64,000 nucleotides of DNA from an uncultured Pelagibacteraceae bacterium (GCA_902576375.1 CACGUZ010000001.1:434001-498000); one strand, 5' to 3'; numbered from the stretch's first letter, positions 51,219 to 60,805 are shown. Made by a program: numbers and translations. The notes: a model not told the origin generated them from the letters alone.

Positions 51219-52424
51219 ATGTTTAAAAGTTTAAGTTTAAAAGTAATTATATTTGGTTTCATATTTACATTTTTTTCTAGTTTTGGACAGAGTTTTTTTC
51301 TTGGTCTTTTTAATTCTAGCATAAGAGATACATTATCTATCAGCCAGGGACAATTTGGAACAATTTATGCATCTGCAACGTTGTTGAGTAGCTTTTTATT
51401 AATTTGGGTTGGAAAAAAAATAGACGATATAAATATTTTTAAATTTGCATTTTTTGTAACATTACTTTTATCTTTTTCATGTTTTTTCTTTTCAAAAATT
51501 TCTTCAGTAATTTTTTTATTTATTGCAATTTTTCTTATGAGATTTTCAGGTCAAGGTATGATGTCTCACACTGCAACGACAACTATTTCTAGATATTTCA
51601 CTAAATCTAGAGGAAAAGCATTAAGTACTAGCTGGTTCGGTCTTTCTACTGCTGAATTTATGTTGCCTGTTTTAATTGTATATTTACTTACCATTACTTC
51701 TTGGCAAAATTTATGGATATATATATCAATATTAGTATTAATATTTCTTCCAATTATATCTTTTATTTTAGTAAAAAATTTAAACTTTGAGTCTAGAGAA
51801 GAAACAGACCAACAAGAATTCAATCAGAAAATAAAACAATGGAAAAGAATTGAAGTTCTTAAAGACTATAGATTTTATATCGTTTGTTTGAATATGTTAG
51901 CTATGCCTTGGATTGCAACAGGTGTATTTGTTTATCAATCTTTTATTACAGAGTCTAAAGGGTGGGGCGCTTATGTAATTGCCCAATCATTTATGGTTTA
52001 TTCAGTTTTATCAGTAATAACTTTGTTAGTTGCAGGTTTTTTGATCGATAAATTTACTAGCAGAAAATTACTTATTTTTATGAATATCCCCTTGTTAGTC
52101 TCAACAATAGTTTTAATGTATTTCGATATTCAATTTTCAGCTTTCTTATTTCTGGGTTTAATTGGAATATCAAATGGACTTGCAAACGTATTAGGTTCCT
52201 CAACATGGGCTGAAATTTATGGTGTTAGATACATTGGTTCAATAAAAGCTCTAACTACAGCATTAATGGTTTTCTCAACGGCATTTGGTACGGCATTATT
52301 TGGTCTTTTGATTGATACAGGATTTTCAATAGAACAGGTTGCTTTAGTATCATTTATTTATATTGCTTTAGCTGCTGTCTTGTTATTTTTTGTAAGAAAT
52401 AAGCTAAATCCTCAGTATTTATAA
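51219..52424 (+). CDS. Major facilitator superfamily transporter
   Basis: 401 aa, twelve predicted helices in two bundles of six. Motif-A-like sequences are in the loop after helix 2 (VGKKIDDINIFK, diverged) and after helix 8 (GFLIDKFTSRKLLI, the better match). ISRYFTKSRGKALSTSWFGLSTAEF matches the helix-4/5 region of OFA/NarK-type relatives. Substrate unknown. Divergent from the hydroxyacid dehydrogenase, so a carboxylic acid is conceivable. Confidence 0.85.
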   Translation: MFKSLSLKVIIFGFIFTFFSSFGQSFFLGLFNSSIRDTLSISQGQFGTIYASATLLSSFLLIWVGKKIDDINIFKFAFFVTLLLSFSCFFFSKISSVIFLFIAIFLMRFSGQGMMSHTATTTISRYFTKSRGKALSTSWFGLSTAEFMLPVLIVYLLTITSWQNLWIYISILVLIFLPIISFILVKNLNFESREETDQQEFNQKIKQWKRIEVLKDYRFYIVCLNMLAMPWIATGVFVYQSFITESKGWGAYVIAQSFMVYSVLSVITLLVAGFLIDKFTSRKLLIFMNIPLLVSTIVLMYFDIQFSAFLFLGLIGISNGLANVLGSSTWAEIYGVRYIGSIKALTTALMVFSTAFGTALFGLLIDTGFSIEQVALVSFIYIALAAVLLFFVRNKLNPQYL

Positions 52425-52467
52425 AATTCTCCTTGATTTTTTAAAGTTCACTGTATAGATACTTCGC

Positions 52468-53001
52468 ATGGCTCGAGTAACAGTAGAAGATTGCATCGAT
52501 AAAGTAGAAAGTCCTTATGAATTAGTGTTAGTTGCTAAAGAAAGAGCGACTCAACTTAATACAGGAATAGAACCAACTTTAGATAGAGATAACGACAAAA
52601 ATACAGTTATTGCTCTAAGAGAAATTGCAGAAGAAAATATTAAAGTAAATGAGCTAACTGATAGTGCAGTTTACAAATTAAGAAAGCATGTAGAACAAGT
52701 TGATGACGGTGCAGAAGATGATGAAGATGTAGGTGACGATTTTGAGAGTTTATATAAGGGTGAAATTTCAAAGAGTGGTACACCTATTCTTCCGTCTAAA
52801 AGAGCAAGAAAAACTCCAGAGAAAATTCAAGTTTCAAATGAGGACTTAGCAGAGCTGTCTCAAACAGCTAAACCAGACATTGATTCTGCAGCTACCGATG
52901 AAAAAGGCGATGAACAAGGAGATGTCTCATTGGATGAAGTAACTGAAACAGAAAATCAAGCTACTGAGCAAGACACTTCAAACGAAACTGAGAACAATTA
53001 A
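52468..53001 (+). CDS. rpoZ: RNA polymerase omega subunit with long acidic tail
   Basis: 177 aa. Residues 1-75 are the omega core that supports beta-prime assembly: [30 protein letters not shown] and [13 protein letters not shown]. The remaining ~100 residues are acidic and low complexity ([17 protein letters not shown]) with a conserved-looking [13 protein letters not shown] stretch, far longer than the 91 aa of E. coli omega. Convergent with the CoA-transferase gene (4-nt overlap). Confidence 0.92.
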   Translation: MARVTVEDCIDKVESPYELVLVAKERATQLNTGIEPTLDRDNDKNTVIALREIAEENIKVNELTDSAVYKLRKHVEQVDDGAEDDEDVGDDFESLYKGEISKSGTPILPSKRARKTPEKIQVSNEDLAELSQTAKPDIDSAATDEKGDEQGDVSLDEVTETENQATEQDTSNETENN

Positions 53002-54140
53002 TTAAATTCTTTTAAAATTTTTTCCCTGTGTTCGTCTAAATCAGGGATATCACCCCTAGTTTTTTCATCTTTATAAGTAGACATTTTAATTGGATTACCA
53101 GCTAATTTGAAATCTCCAATTTCTTTATGAAATGCTTTTACAATCATGTTTCTTGCATCTACTTGAGGATTTTCCACTGCTTCTTTAATATTAAATATTG
53201 GACCACATGGAATTTTTTCTTTTTCCATATCTTTAACCCATTCACTGGTCGATCTAGATTCTAATTTTTTTTCAAGAATTATTTTAAGTTCATCCATATT
53301 TTTAGATCTAGATGAATTGTCAGAAAATTTTGGATCTTTGCTCATCTCAGGCATTGCTAAAAGTTCACAAAGTTTTTCGAATAATCTATCGTTTCCAGCA
53401 GCAATAATAATGTAACTATCTTTTGTTTTAAAAGCTTCGAAAGGTGCAATTGATGGATGACGTGAACCCATTGGTTTTGGAATTTCATTTTTTGCTAAGT
53501 AACGAGCTATAGCATTTTCTAAAATTGCTATTTGACAATCTAGCATCGAAACATCTATGTACATTCCCTTACCTGTTTTTTGTCTATCATAAAGAGCTGC
53601 ATTAATTCCAATTGCTGTAAACAAACCAGCTGTGATGTCACCAATTGATGTCCCAACTCTAGTTGGTTCAGAATTAGGTTGTCCAGTTACACTCATTAAT
53701 CCGCCCATACCTTGTACAACCATATCGTAAGCAGGCAATTCTTTGAGAGGACCGGTTTGACCAAATCCAGAAGCAGATGCATAAATTAATTTAGGATATT
53801 TTTTATTTATATCTTTCCAACCATAACCCCACTTTTCCAAAGTACCTGGTTTAAAATTTTCAACTAAGACATCTGCTTTAGATAAAATTTTGTCAAAAAT
53901 TTTTTTATCATCACTGTTCTTTAAATTCAGTGCAATACTCTCTTTACCTCTATTCAAAGACATAAAATAAGCTGAGTAATCTTTTATGAATGGTCCAAAT
54001 TTTCTTGAGTCATCTCCTATTTCTGGTGCCTCAACTTTAATTACTCTAGCACCAAGATCTGATAGTATCATTGTGCAGTAAGGACCTACTAATACCCTTG
54101 TTAAATCAACTACTAGTAGGTCTTTTAACGGTCCATCCAT
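52998..54140 (-). CDS. CaiB/BaiF-type (family III) CoA transferase
   Basis: 380 aa from the ATG at 54140 (an in-frame ATG at 54194 would add 18 polar residues that overlap the dctP promoter). [35 protein letters not shown] is the N-terminal signature; [14 protein letters not shown] carries the catalytic Asp, and [23 protein letters not shown] is the helix after it. Transfers CoA between carboxylic acids (formyl, carnitine, sulfonate or other). Adjacent divergent TRAP transporter for carboxylic acids may supply its substrate (inference). Confidence 0.88.
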   Translation of the reverse strand: MDGPLKDLLVVDLTRVLVGPYCTMILSDLGARVIKVEAPEIGDDSRKFGPFIKDYSAYFMSLNRGKESIALNLKNSDDKKIFDKILSKADVLVENFKPGTLEKWGYGWKDINKKYPKLIYASASGFGQTGPLKELPAYDMVVQGMGGLMSVTGQPNSEPTRVGTSIGDITAGLFTAIGINAALYDRQKTGKGMYIDVSMLDCQIAILENAIARYLAKNEIPKPMGSRHPSIAPFEAFKTKDSYIIIAAGNDRLFEKLCELLAMPEMSKDPKFSDNSSRSKNMDELKIILEKKLESRSTSEWVKDMEKEKIPCGPIFNIKEAVENPQVDARNMIVKAFHKEIGDFKLAGNPIKMSTYKDEKTRGDIPDLDEHREKILKEFN

Positions 54141-54235
54141 ATAATTATATATATCATGAGTTTTTGTCGACTTGACTCTTATTAATAAGTTCACTTTAAT
54201 TCAATTATTAAAAATAACAATAGAGGGAAAAAATA

Positions 54236-55246
54236 ATGTTAAAAAAGATATCTTTATATTTAACTTCATTAGTTTTTGTTTTTACTACTATTGGTTCTGC
54301 TTATGCAGTTACGCTGAAAGCAAGTCACCAATGGCCTGGTACACCAAGAGCTGATGGATCTTATGACCCACGTCATGAAATGGTTCAAATCATTGCTGAC
54401 GAGGTTAAAAAAGCAAATGTTGGAGTAGATATTAGAATTTACCCAGCTAAATCATTATACAAACCTAAAGAACAGTGGAAACCAATGACAACTGGTCAAT
54501 TAGATATTTCTGCTTTTCCATTAGCATATGCATCTAAATTCCATCCAGAATTTGACGCAACTTTAATGCCTGGAACAGTAAAAAATCATGACCACGCATT
54601 AAGATTTAATAAAGGTCCAATGATGACTGAAATCAAAAAAATTATTAATGATGCTGGTGTTGTAGTTTTATCTGATGCTTGGTTAGGTGGTGGTTTTGCT
54701 TCTAAAACAAAATGTATTAAAAATCCTAGCGACGCAAAAGGTCAAGTTATGAGAGCTGCTGGAAAAGCATTTAACCAAATGTTAGAAGCAGCAGGAGCTG
54801 GTATACAAAGTATGCCTTCATCTGAAATTTACACAGGTTTACAAACTGGTGTATTAACAGGTGCTAACACAAGTTCAGGAAGTTTTGTAAGTTACAAAAT
54901 TTATGAACAAGTTTCATGTGCTACTCCTCCAGGAAAATTTGGTCTATGGTTTATGTATGAGCCAATTTTGATGTCGAAAAAGTCTTTTGATGCTTTAAAT
55001 TCTAAGCAACAAAAAGCTTTAATGAAGGCAGGAAAAGTTGCTGAGAAATACATGACAGCTCAAGTAGAAAACTTAGATAAAAAGTTTGAAGATGCTTATA
55101 AAGCTGCAGGTGTAAAATTAGTATACATGGATGCAAAAGACCATGCTGCATGGGTAGAGATTGCAAAAAAATCCTCTCATAAAGCATTTGCTGATAAAGT
55201 TCCAGGTGGCGATAAGCTGATGGAAATGGCTTTAGCAGTTAAATAA
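54236..55246 (+). CDS. dctP: TRAP transporter substrate-binding protein
   Basis: 336 aa, signal peptide (MLKKISLYLTSLVFVFTTIGSAYA) then a DctP-type domain: VTLKASHQWPGTPRADGSYDPRHEMVQIIADEVKK, VVLSDAWLGGGFASKTKCI, AAGKAFNQMLEAAGAGIQSMPSSEIYTGLQTGVLTGA (ligand Arg region) and WFMYEPILMSKKSFDAL. Binds a carboxylic or sulfonic acid in the periplasm. SD GAGGGA before ATG. A strong hairpin separates it from dctQM. Confidence 0.9.
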   Translation: MLKKISLYLTSLVFVFTTIGSAYAVTLKASHQWPGTPRADGSYDPRHEMVQIIADEVKKANVGVDIRIYPAKSLYKPKEQWKPMTTGQLDISAFPLAYASKFHPEFDATLMPGTVKNHDHALRFNKGPMMTEIKKIINDAGVVVLSDAWLGGGFASKTKCIKNPSDAKGQVMRAAGKAFNQMLEAAGAGIQSMPSSEIYTGLQTGVLTGANTSSGSFVSYKIYEQVSCATPPGKFGLWFMYEPILMSKKSFDALNSKQQKALMKAGKVAEKYMTAQVENLDKKFEDAYKAAGVKLVYMDAKDHAAWVEIAKKSSHKAFADKVPGGDKLMEMALAVK

Positions 55247-55260
55247 AATAATATATAAAG

Positions 55261-55297
55261 AACCCCTATTTATTCTTATTAAATAGGGGTTTTTTTT
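55261..55297 (+). terminator. Rho-independent terminator/attenuator after dctP
   Basis: 12-bp perfect inverted repeat AACCCCTATTTA/TAAATAGGGGTT (55261-55272 and 55280-55291) with a 7-nt loop, then a run of eight T (55290-55297) that ends exactly at the ATG of dctQ. Strong terminator form, so only readthrough would reach dctQM. It also occupies the place where the dctQ ribosome site should be. Confidence 0.85.
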
Positions 55298-55792
55298 ATG
55301 AAAAAAAAGTATCTTCAATTTTGCGATATAATCGCTAAAGCATGTGGTGCTTTCGCTGTATTAGCATTACTCTTATCCATCTTAGTAATCGTTGAACTTG
55401 TTTTTGAAAGATATTTTTTTCAAAGAGCAATTACATGGCAAACAGAACTTGTAACTATGCTTTTAGTTGCTTCAACTTTTATAGGAAGTGTATACGTTCT
55501 AAGTGAAAAAGCTCATGTGAGCATGGAATGGATTTACGATTTTTTATCTAAAAAAAATATAATTAGACTAAAAATTTTTACATCTTCTATTAGTTTATTA
55601 TTTTTCCTAATTTTATTTTATTTTGGGTTCTTAATGTTTGAGGAGGCATTTACCAAAAATTATTCAACAGGAACTGTGTGGGATCCACCACTATGGATAC
55701 CATATTCATCAATGATGTTAGGGGCTCTATTAATGATATTACAGTATATCGCAGAAATTATAAAATTAACTGATGAAAAGGATTTTAAATAA
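55298..55792 (+). CDS. dctQ: TRAP transporter small permease subunit
   Basis: 164-aa membrane protein with four helices. YLQFCDIIAKACGAFAVLALLLSILVIVELVFERYFFQRAITWQTELVTMLLVASTFIGSVYVLSEKAHVSMEWIYDF matches the DctQ family (the WQxE segment and AHVxMD-like pattern). It is next to DctM with no gap. ATG follows immediately on the terminator's T-run, so there is no Shine-Dalgarno. Confidence 0.9.
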   Translation: MKKKYLQFCDIIAKACGAFAVLALLLSILVIVELVFERYFFQRAITWQTELVTMLLVASTFIGSVYVLSEKAHVSMEWIYDFLSKKNIIRLKIFTSSISLLFFLILFYFGFLMFEEAFTKNYSTGTVWDPPLWIPYSSMMLGALLMILQYIAEIIKLTDEKDFK

Positions 55793-57124
55793 ATGGATCC
55801 ACTGATTATAGCATTAATTGTTGCAGTTTTTACTTTATTGGTACTTTTTTCTGGAATTCCAATTGCATTCGGTTTGAGTTTTGTTTCGATAGCTCTTTTA
55901 GTTACATTTGAAGGTTTTCAAATGCTTGATGTATTTGCTGAAACATTTTTTGCAGGATTAAATTCATTTGTTTTACTTTCTATACCAATGTTTATTTTAA
56001 TGGGAATGGCTGTTGCCAACTCTCCTGCTGGAAAAGATTTATATACAGGATTAGATAGATGGCTTTGGAGAGTACCAGGTGGATTGGTAATTTCAAATAT
56101 TGGCGCTTGTTCAATTTTTGCAGCTTTAAGTGGATCTAGTCCTGCAACTTGTGCTGCGATTGGGACAATGGGAATACCTGAAATGAGAAAAAGAGGTTAT
56201 TCTGATCAAATCGCAACAGGAACCATTGCAGCAGGTGGAACCTTAGGAGTTTTAATTCCTCCTAGTATTGTTTTAATAGTTTATGGAATTGCAACGGGTA
56301 CATCTATTGGAAGATTATTTTTATGTGGTCTTGTACCAGGTTTTATGTTGGCAGGTATGTTTGCGATATGGGCTCTAATACACAGTTATTTTATTGATAA
56401 AGATGCAGCAAAAGCCTTAAGAAATAGAGTAAGACCAACTCTAAAAGAAAAACTTGAAGTTTTACCGAGAATTCTTCCTTTTTTAGCTATTATAGCTGGA
56501 GTTCTCTATGTACTTTATGGAGGAGTTGCAACACCATCCGAGGCGTCTGGAGTGGGGGCATTCTTAGTTTTTGTATTAATAGCTGTTGTTTACAAAATTT
56601 ATCAGCCAAAAAAGATTTGGAACATTGTTAAAGTTTCTATGAAAGAAAGTGTGATGATAATGTTCATTATCGCTGCCTCATATCTTTTTGCGTTCACTCT
56701 TTCACAATTGTATGTAACTCAGTCATTAGCGCAAAGCATGGTCGAATTAAGCTCTAACAAATGGGTTGTGTTCATTTTAATAAACATATTTCTTTTAATA
56801 GCTGGTTTCTTTTTACCACCAGTTGCAGTTATTGTAATGACTTCAGCTATATTACTGCCAGTTATTACTACTTTAGGTTTTGACCCATATTGGTTTGCAA
56901 TAGTATTTACAATCAATATGGAGATTGGCTTAATTACACCACCAGTTGGATTAAATCTTTATATTATAAAAGGAATTACCCCAGATGTTAGTTTGTCAGA
57001 AATATTAAAAGGATCTATACCGTTTATGATAATTATGGCTTTAGCTATAGTAATTTTATGTATTTTTCCTGAGATTGTTACATGGTTACCTGATAAAATA
57101 ATGGGTAAAGACCTTGGATTCTAA
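55793..57124 (+). CDS. dctM: TRAP transporter large permease subunit
   Basis: 443 aa, about twelve helices with the DctM signature GGTLGVLIPPSIVLIVYGIATGTSIGRLF and the C-terminal matching INMEIGLITPPVGLNLYIIKGIT, each a re-entrant loop motif of the ion-transporter superfamily. Uses a sodium gradient with DctP and DctQ to import the ligand. Its stop overlaps the start of dusA by 11 nt. Confidence 0.93.
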   Translation: MDPLIIALIVAVFTLLVLFSGIPIAFGLSFVSIALLVTFEGFQMLDVFAETFFAGLNSFVLLSIPMFILMGMAVANSPAGKDLYTGLDRWLWRVPGGLVISNIGACSIFAALSGSSPATCAAIGTMGIPEMRKRGYSDQIATGTIAAGGTLGVLIPPSIVLIVYGIATGTSIGRLFLCGLVPGFMLAGMFAIWALIHSYFIDKDAAKALRNRVRPTLKEKLEVLPRILPFLAIIAGVLYVLYGGVATPSEASGVGAFLVFVLIAVVYKIYQPKKIWNIVKVSMKESVMIMFIIAASYLFAFTLSQLYVTQSLAQSMVELSSNKWVVFILINIFLLIAGFFLPPVAVIVMTSAILLPVITTLGFDPYWFAIVFTINMEIGLITPPVGLNLYIIKGITPDVSLSEILKGSIPFMIIMALAIVILCIFPEIVTWLPDKIMGKDLGF

Positions 57125-58118
57125 AAAAAAAATAAACAGAAAAATATCAGTTGCCCCAATGATGGATTGTACTGATAGGCATGATCGTTTCTTTTTAAGA
57201 TTGATGAGCAAAAATGTAATGCTCTATACTGAGATGGTTGCAACAAAATCTGCAATTCATGGCGATAGAAAAAAAATTTTATCTTTTAGCCCTGAAGAAA
57301 AACCATTAGCTCTACAAGTAGGTGGATCTAATAAAGAAGAGTTAGCAGAAGTAGCTAAAATTGCAGAAGATATGGGTTATGATGAAGTTAATATTAATCT
57401 TGGTTGTCCTAGCAAAAAAGTTCAAAAAAATAAATTTGGTGCATGTTTAATTAAAGAACCTGATTTGGTTGCTGAATGTATTAATTCAATGGTTAATGCA
57501 TGTAAAATTCCTGTTACAGCTAAGACAAGAATTGGTTTCGATGATACAGAAGAATTTGATTATTTAAATAATTTTATTCACAAAATGAGAGATGCTGGTT
57601 CAAAAACATTTATATTGCATGCAAGGAAAGCAATCTTGACAGGTTTATCTCCCAAACAAAATTTAAACATTCCAAAATTAAACTATAAAATGGTTTATGA
57701 TATTAAAAAAGAAAATCCTAATTTAGAAATAATTATAAATGGTGGAATCACAAAAGTTGAGGAAATAAATAATCATTTAAAGCTTTGTAATGGAGTAATG
57801 ATAGGAAGATCAATATATCAAAATCCCTATTCTTTAATTGAAATTGAAAAAGAAATATTTAAGACAAAGATAAGTCCTACAAGGGAACAAGTTGTAGAAA
57901 GACTTTTAGAGTATGCTGATAGAGAAGTAAAATTAGGAACAAAAATTAATCATATCATGAGACATACAGTAGGTTTATATCACGGACAAGTTGGTTCAAA
58001 AGAATGGAAAAGATATTTAAGTGACAACATGATGGCAAGAGACTCCGATTTTCAAAAAGCAAAACATATTATGACTATTGTTCAGAATAATGAAAAGGCA
58101 ATTCAGGCCAACTCATAA
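57114..58118 (+). CDS. dusA: tRNA-dihydrouridine synthase A
   Basis: 334-aa FMN enzyme that reduces uridine in the tRNA D-loop. SVAPMMDCTDRHDRFFLRL is the FMN-binding start, NINLGCPSKKVQKNKFGACLI carries the catalytic Cys in NxxxGCP, and AKTRIGFDD, IVLHARKA-like ILHARKAILTGLSPKQN and INGGI follow. The initiation codon is TTG (57114), with an 11-nt overlap onto dctM, so translation is likely coupled. DusA rather than DusB by the SPKQN motif. Confidence 0.93.
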   Translation: MDSKKKINRKISVAPMMDCTDRHDRFFLRLMSKNVMLYTEMVATKSAIHGDRKKILSFSPEEKPLALQVGGSNKEELAEVAKIAEDMGYDEVNINLGCPSKKVQKNKFGACLIKEPDLVAECINSMVNACKIPVTAKTRIGFDDTEEFDYLNNFIHKMRDAGSKTFILHARKAILTGLSPKQNLNIPKLNYKMVYDIKKENPNLEIIINGGITKVEEINNHLKLCNGVMIGRSIYQNPYSLIEIEKEIFKTKISPTREQVVERLLEYADREVKLGTKINHIMRHTVGLYHGQVGSKEWKRYLSDNMMARDSDFQKAKHIMTIVQNNEKAIQANS

Positions 58119-58954
58119 TGGAAACTTTAGACATAAATGAAATTATAAATCTTTTATTTGTTTTATCTTTAGCAGCTTCAATTGCTGGTTTTATGGCAGG
58201 TTTATTAGGAGTTGGTGGTGGTATTATAATAGTACCTGCTCTTTATTATGCTTTTACTGTTTTAGATTTTGATATTGCAACAAGAATGCATCTTTCGGTT
58301 GGAACATCACTAGCAATTATAATTCCAACTTCAATCATATCAACAAAAACTCATATGGAGTATGATGCAGTTGATTTTAAGTTGATAAAATCTTTTGGTA
58401 TATTCATTCTATTTGGTGTTATTGGAGGAACATTTTTAGCAGTAAAATTAAAAACACCAGCTTTCGTTTTATTCTTTTCCATTATGGCTTTTATAGTTGG
58501 TTTATTCTTTATCTTTTTTAGAGAACAACTTTTAAAAAATCCTAAAATGATTTCTGATTCAGCTAAAAATATTTCAGGAGTTGTTATAGGTTTCATATCT
58601 GTATTACTGGGGATTGGTGGTGGTTCATTAATGGTTCCTTTTATGAGAACTTTTGGATACGATATTAGGAGATCAATAGGAACCGCAGCAGGAGTTGGTT
58701 TTCTAATTGCTGTATTTGGTACAATTACAATGATTACTGGAGGTAAAATTGTAGATAATATTAATACACCCTATAGTTTTGGATATGTGAATTTACTTGG
58801 ATTTCTAGTTTTCGTGCCAGTAACAATGATAATGGCTAGAGTAGGGGCAAAAGCAGTTTATAAAATAGATAAAAATATATTGAGCAAGATCTTTGGGATA
58901 TTCTTAATTATTGTATCGATTAGATCTTTTTTTGAATACTTATCAATCAATTAA
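58118..58954 (+). CDS. TauE/SafE family sulfite exporter-like membrane protein
   Basis: 278 aa, about eight helices in two repeats. GFMAGLLGVGGGIIIVPALYYAF and GFISVLLGIGGGSLMVPFMRTFGYDIRRSIGTAAGVGFLIAVFGT carry the family GxxxxxxGxGGGxxxVP motif in both halves. Members export sulfite or sulfoacetate from sulfonate metabolism, but others export different anions. Taurine and HpsN-type genes elsewhere in the window make a sulfite role attractive. Overlaps dusA by 1 nt and DUF2061 convergently by 4 nt. Confidence 0.88.
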   Translation: METLDINEIINLLFVLSLAASIAGFMAGLLGVGGGIIIVPALYYAFTVLDFDIATRMHLSVGTSLAIIIPTSIISTKTHMEYDAVDFKLIKSFGIFILFGVIGGTFLAVKLKTPAFVLFFSIMAFIVGLFFIFFREQLLKNPKMISDSAKNISGVVIGFISVLLGIGGGSLMVPFMRTFGYDIRRSIGTAAGVGFLIAVFGTITMITGGKIVDNINTPYSFGYVNLLGFLVFVPVTMIMARVGAKAVYKIDKNILSKIFGIFLIIVSIRSFFEYLSIN

Positions 58955-59157
58955 TATTTACCAGTTCCCCATTTAACTTTGTTCCAAATTCTCTCATGAA
59001 AATAGTAAAAAAAAAGTGGAATTATTGATCCAACACCGAGTATACCCGCACCTGTGAATGTTCCAGTGTATATGTATCCAAAAATTACCCAATAAACAAA
59101 AATGATAAATCTCCAAGAAAAAGTTTTAGCTATTGATCTAATTTTTTTATCTGCCAT
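58951..59157 (-). CDS. DUF2061 family small membrane protein
   Basis: 68-aa protein with two hydrophobic segments (RFIIFVYWVIFGYIYTGTFTGAGILGVG and ending FFYYFHERIWNKVKWGTGKY). The start RSIAKTFSWRFIIF and the end FHERIWNKVKWG are the DUF2061 pattern. Some relatives are fused to or found with sulfate-assimilation kinases; no such gene is near. The ATG follows a nine-T stretch and a hairpin, so translation lacks a normal Shine-Dalgarno. Confidence 0.82.
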   Translation of the reverse strand: MADKKIRSIAKTFSWRFIIFVYWVIFGYIYTGTFTGAGILGVGSIIPLFFYYFHERIWNKVKWGTGKY

Positions 59158-59203
59158 AAAAAAAAAGAGGTGACTTCAGTCTCCCTCCATCACCTCACAG
59201 ACT
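59158..59203 (-). promoter_or_regulatory. Structured leader or terminator before DUF2061
   Basis: On the minus strand a 7-bp stem GAGGTGA/TCACCTC (59196-59190 with 59173-59167) with a 16-nt loop, followed by nine T (59166-59158) running into the DUF2061 ATG at 59157. A second possible stem AGTCT/AGACT (59203-59199 with 59182-59178) would overlap it as an H-type pseudoknot. It can be read as a terminator of the upstream phosphomannomutase gene, an attenuator or a riboswitch-like element; the region 59158-59260 between the genes holds nothing else recognisable. Confidence 0.5.
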
Positions 59204-59260
59204 TAGAATAAGTGATTCTTTACAGTTTTATGAACACTTTTTAGTTGAATCTTTCGCTTA

Positions 59261-60715
59261 TTAAATTTTTTGATCGTACTCACCAATCTTGCCAGTTTTC
59301 ATTAATGTTTTATCAATGAATTTAAAAATATTTAATTTTCTTTCATCAGAAGTAGGGCTTTCAGTTACTACAACTAATGAGGGTTTATTAGAGGATGCTC
59401 TAATTAAACCCCAAGAACCATCTTCAAAAGAAAATCTAACTCCATTTACAGTTATAATCTCTTTTATTTCTTGATTGTCTATTTTAATTTTTTGGTCTTT
59501 TATTTTTTTAAATTCCCTTACCATTTCGTCAACTACATTGTATTTTTCCTCATCTTTACAAAAAGGCGCCATTGTTGGTGATTGGTAAGTGGTTGGAAGT
59601 TCTTTAATTATTTCACTCATTTTTTTATCTTGATTATTTAATAAGTGACAAACTTGAATTGCTGAATTAATTCCGTCGTCGTAACCGTAACCTAATGGTT
59701 GATTGAAAAAAAAGTGTCCACTTTTTTCAAATCCAGCTAAAGCTTTTTCACTATGCACTTTTCTTTTGATGTGAGAATGACCTGTCTTCCAATATAAAGT
59801 TTCACATTGATTTTTATTTAAAATTTCGTCAGTTGAATAAAGACCGGTAGATTTTACATCAACAATAAACTTTGAACTTTTATGTAAATTCGATAAATTT
59901 CTAGCGATTAATAAGCCTATTTTATCAGAAAAAATTTCGTTTCCTTCATTATCAATTACACCAACACGATCACCATCTCCATCAAAACCAAAACCTATAT
60001 CAGCATTGTTTTCTTTTACTGATCTAACAATTGCATGAAGCATTTCTAAATCTTCAGGGTTTGGATTATATTTTGGGAAATTCCAATCTAAATTACAGTC
60101 TAATTCTACTACCTCACACCCAATTCCTCTTAGTATATCAGGGGCAAAAATCCCTGCTGTACCATTACCACAAGCAACAACTGCTTTTATTTTCTTTTTT
60201 AATTTATTTTTACTTATTAAATCCTCTTTATAAACTTTATCAAAATCTTTAATTTGTTTTTCATTACCGTTACCTTTAGTAAAATTTTGATTTAAGGTAA
60301 TTTCTTTTAATTCTTTCATTTCCTCAGGTGCATGCGTTAATCCTTTTTTGATTCCCATTTTTACTCCCGTCCAACCGTTTTCATTATGACTAGCTGTTAC
60401 CATAGCAACTGCATCGGCATCTAAATTAAATTGTGCGAAGTAAACCATTGGTGATAGAGATAAACCAACATCTTCAATAAAACATCCAGTTGATAGCAAA
60501 CCCTTTTTTAAAGCTGACTTTATTTTTTCGCTATATGATCTGTAATCATGTCCAACTATTACTCTTGGGTTTTCTTTTTTAGTATGCTCTTTAATTTGGG
60601 TACCTAGACCTTTTCCAAGATTCGTGATTCCCTGCTCATTAATGTCTTTTTCGTAAATCCATCTAGCGTCATATTCTCTAAAGCCAAAGGGGTCTATTTT
60701 TATTGATTGAGACAT
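59261..60715 (-). CDS. Phosphomannomutase/phosphoglucomutase
   Basis: 484-aa alpha-D-phosphohexomutase of the ManB/AlgC type. N-terminal FGFREYDARWIYEKDINEQGI, catalytic Ser in VTASHNENGWTGVKMG, metal-binding GFDGDGDRVGV, sugar-binding loop GFEKSGHFFFN, and phosphate loop RASSNKPSLVV near the C-terminus. It interconverts hexose 1- and 6-phosphates for the surface-sugar pathways in the window (dTDP-rhamnose, UDP-galactose, CDP-sugars). It is divergent from nrdA across the largest intergenic gap here. Confidence 0.9.
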   Translation of the reverse strand: MSQSIKIDPFGFREYDARWIYEKDINEQGITNLGKGLGTQIKEHTKKENPRVIVGHDYRSYSEKIKSALKKGLLSTGCFIEDVGLSLSPMVYFAQFNLDADAVAMVTASHNENGWTGVKMGIKKGLTHAPEEMKELKEITLNQNFTKGNGNEKQIKDFDKVYKEDLISKNKLKKKIKAVVACGNGTAGIFAPDILRGIGCEVVELDCNLDWNFPKYNPNPEDLEMLHAIVRSVKENNADIGFGFDGDGDRVGVIDNEGNEIFSDKIGLLIARNLSNLHKSSKFIVDVKSTGLYSTDEILNKNQCETLYWKTGHSHIKRKVHSEKALAGFEKSGHFFFNQPLGYGYDDGINSAIQVCHLLNNQDKKMSEIIKELPTTYQSPTMAPFCKDEEKYNVVDEMVREFKKIKDQKIKIDNQEIKEIITVNGVRFSFEDGSWGLIRASSNKPSLVVVTESPTSDERKLNIFKFIDKTLMKTGKIGEYDQKI

Positions 60716-60805
60716 GCTGTTAATTACTTACATTTTTTTCATTTTTATAGTTGAATTTTTTTTTCACTGTTCTATAAATGTTCTGTTGATTTACATAATA
60801 TTTAG

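Noticed and set aside
59158..59260. A SAM-V riboswitch
   Set aside because: Only a general pseudoknot shape resembles it; no consensus match could be made and the gene is not a methionine-pathway gene.
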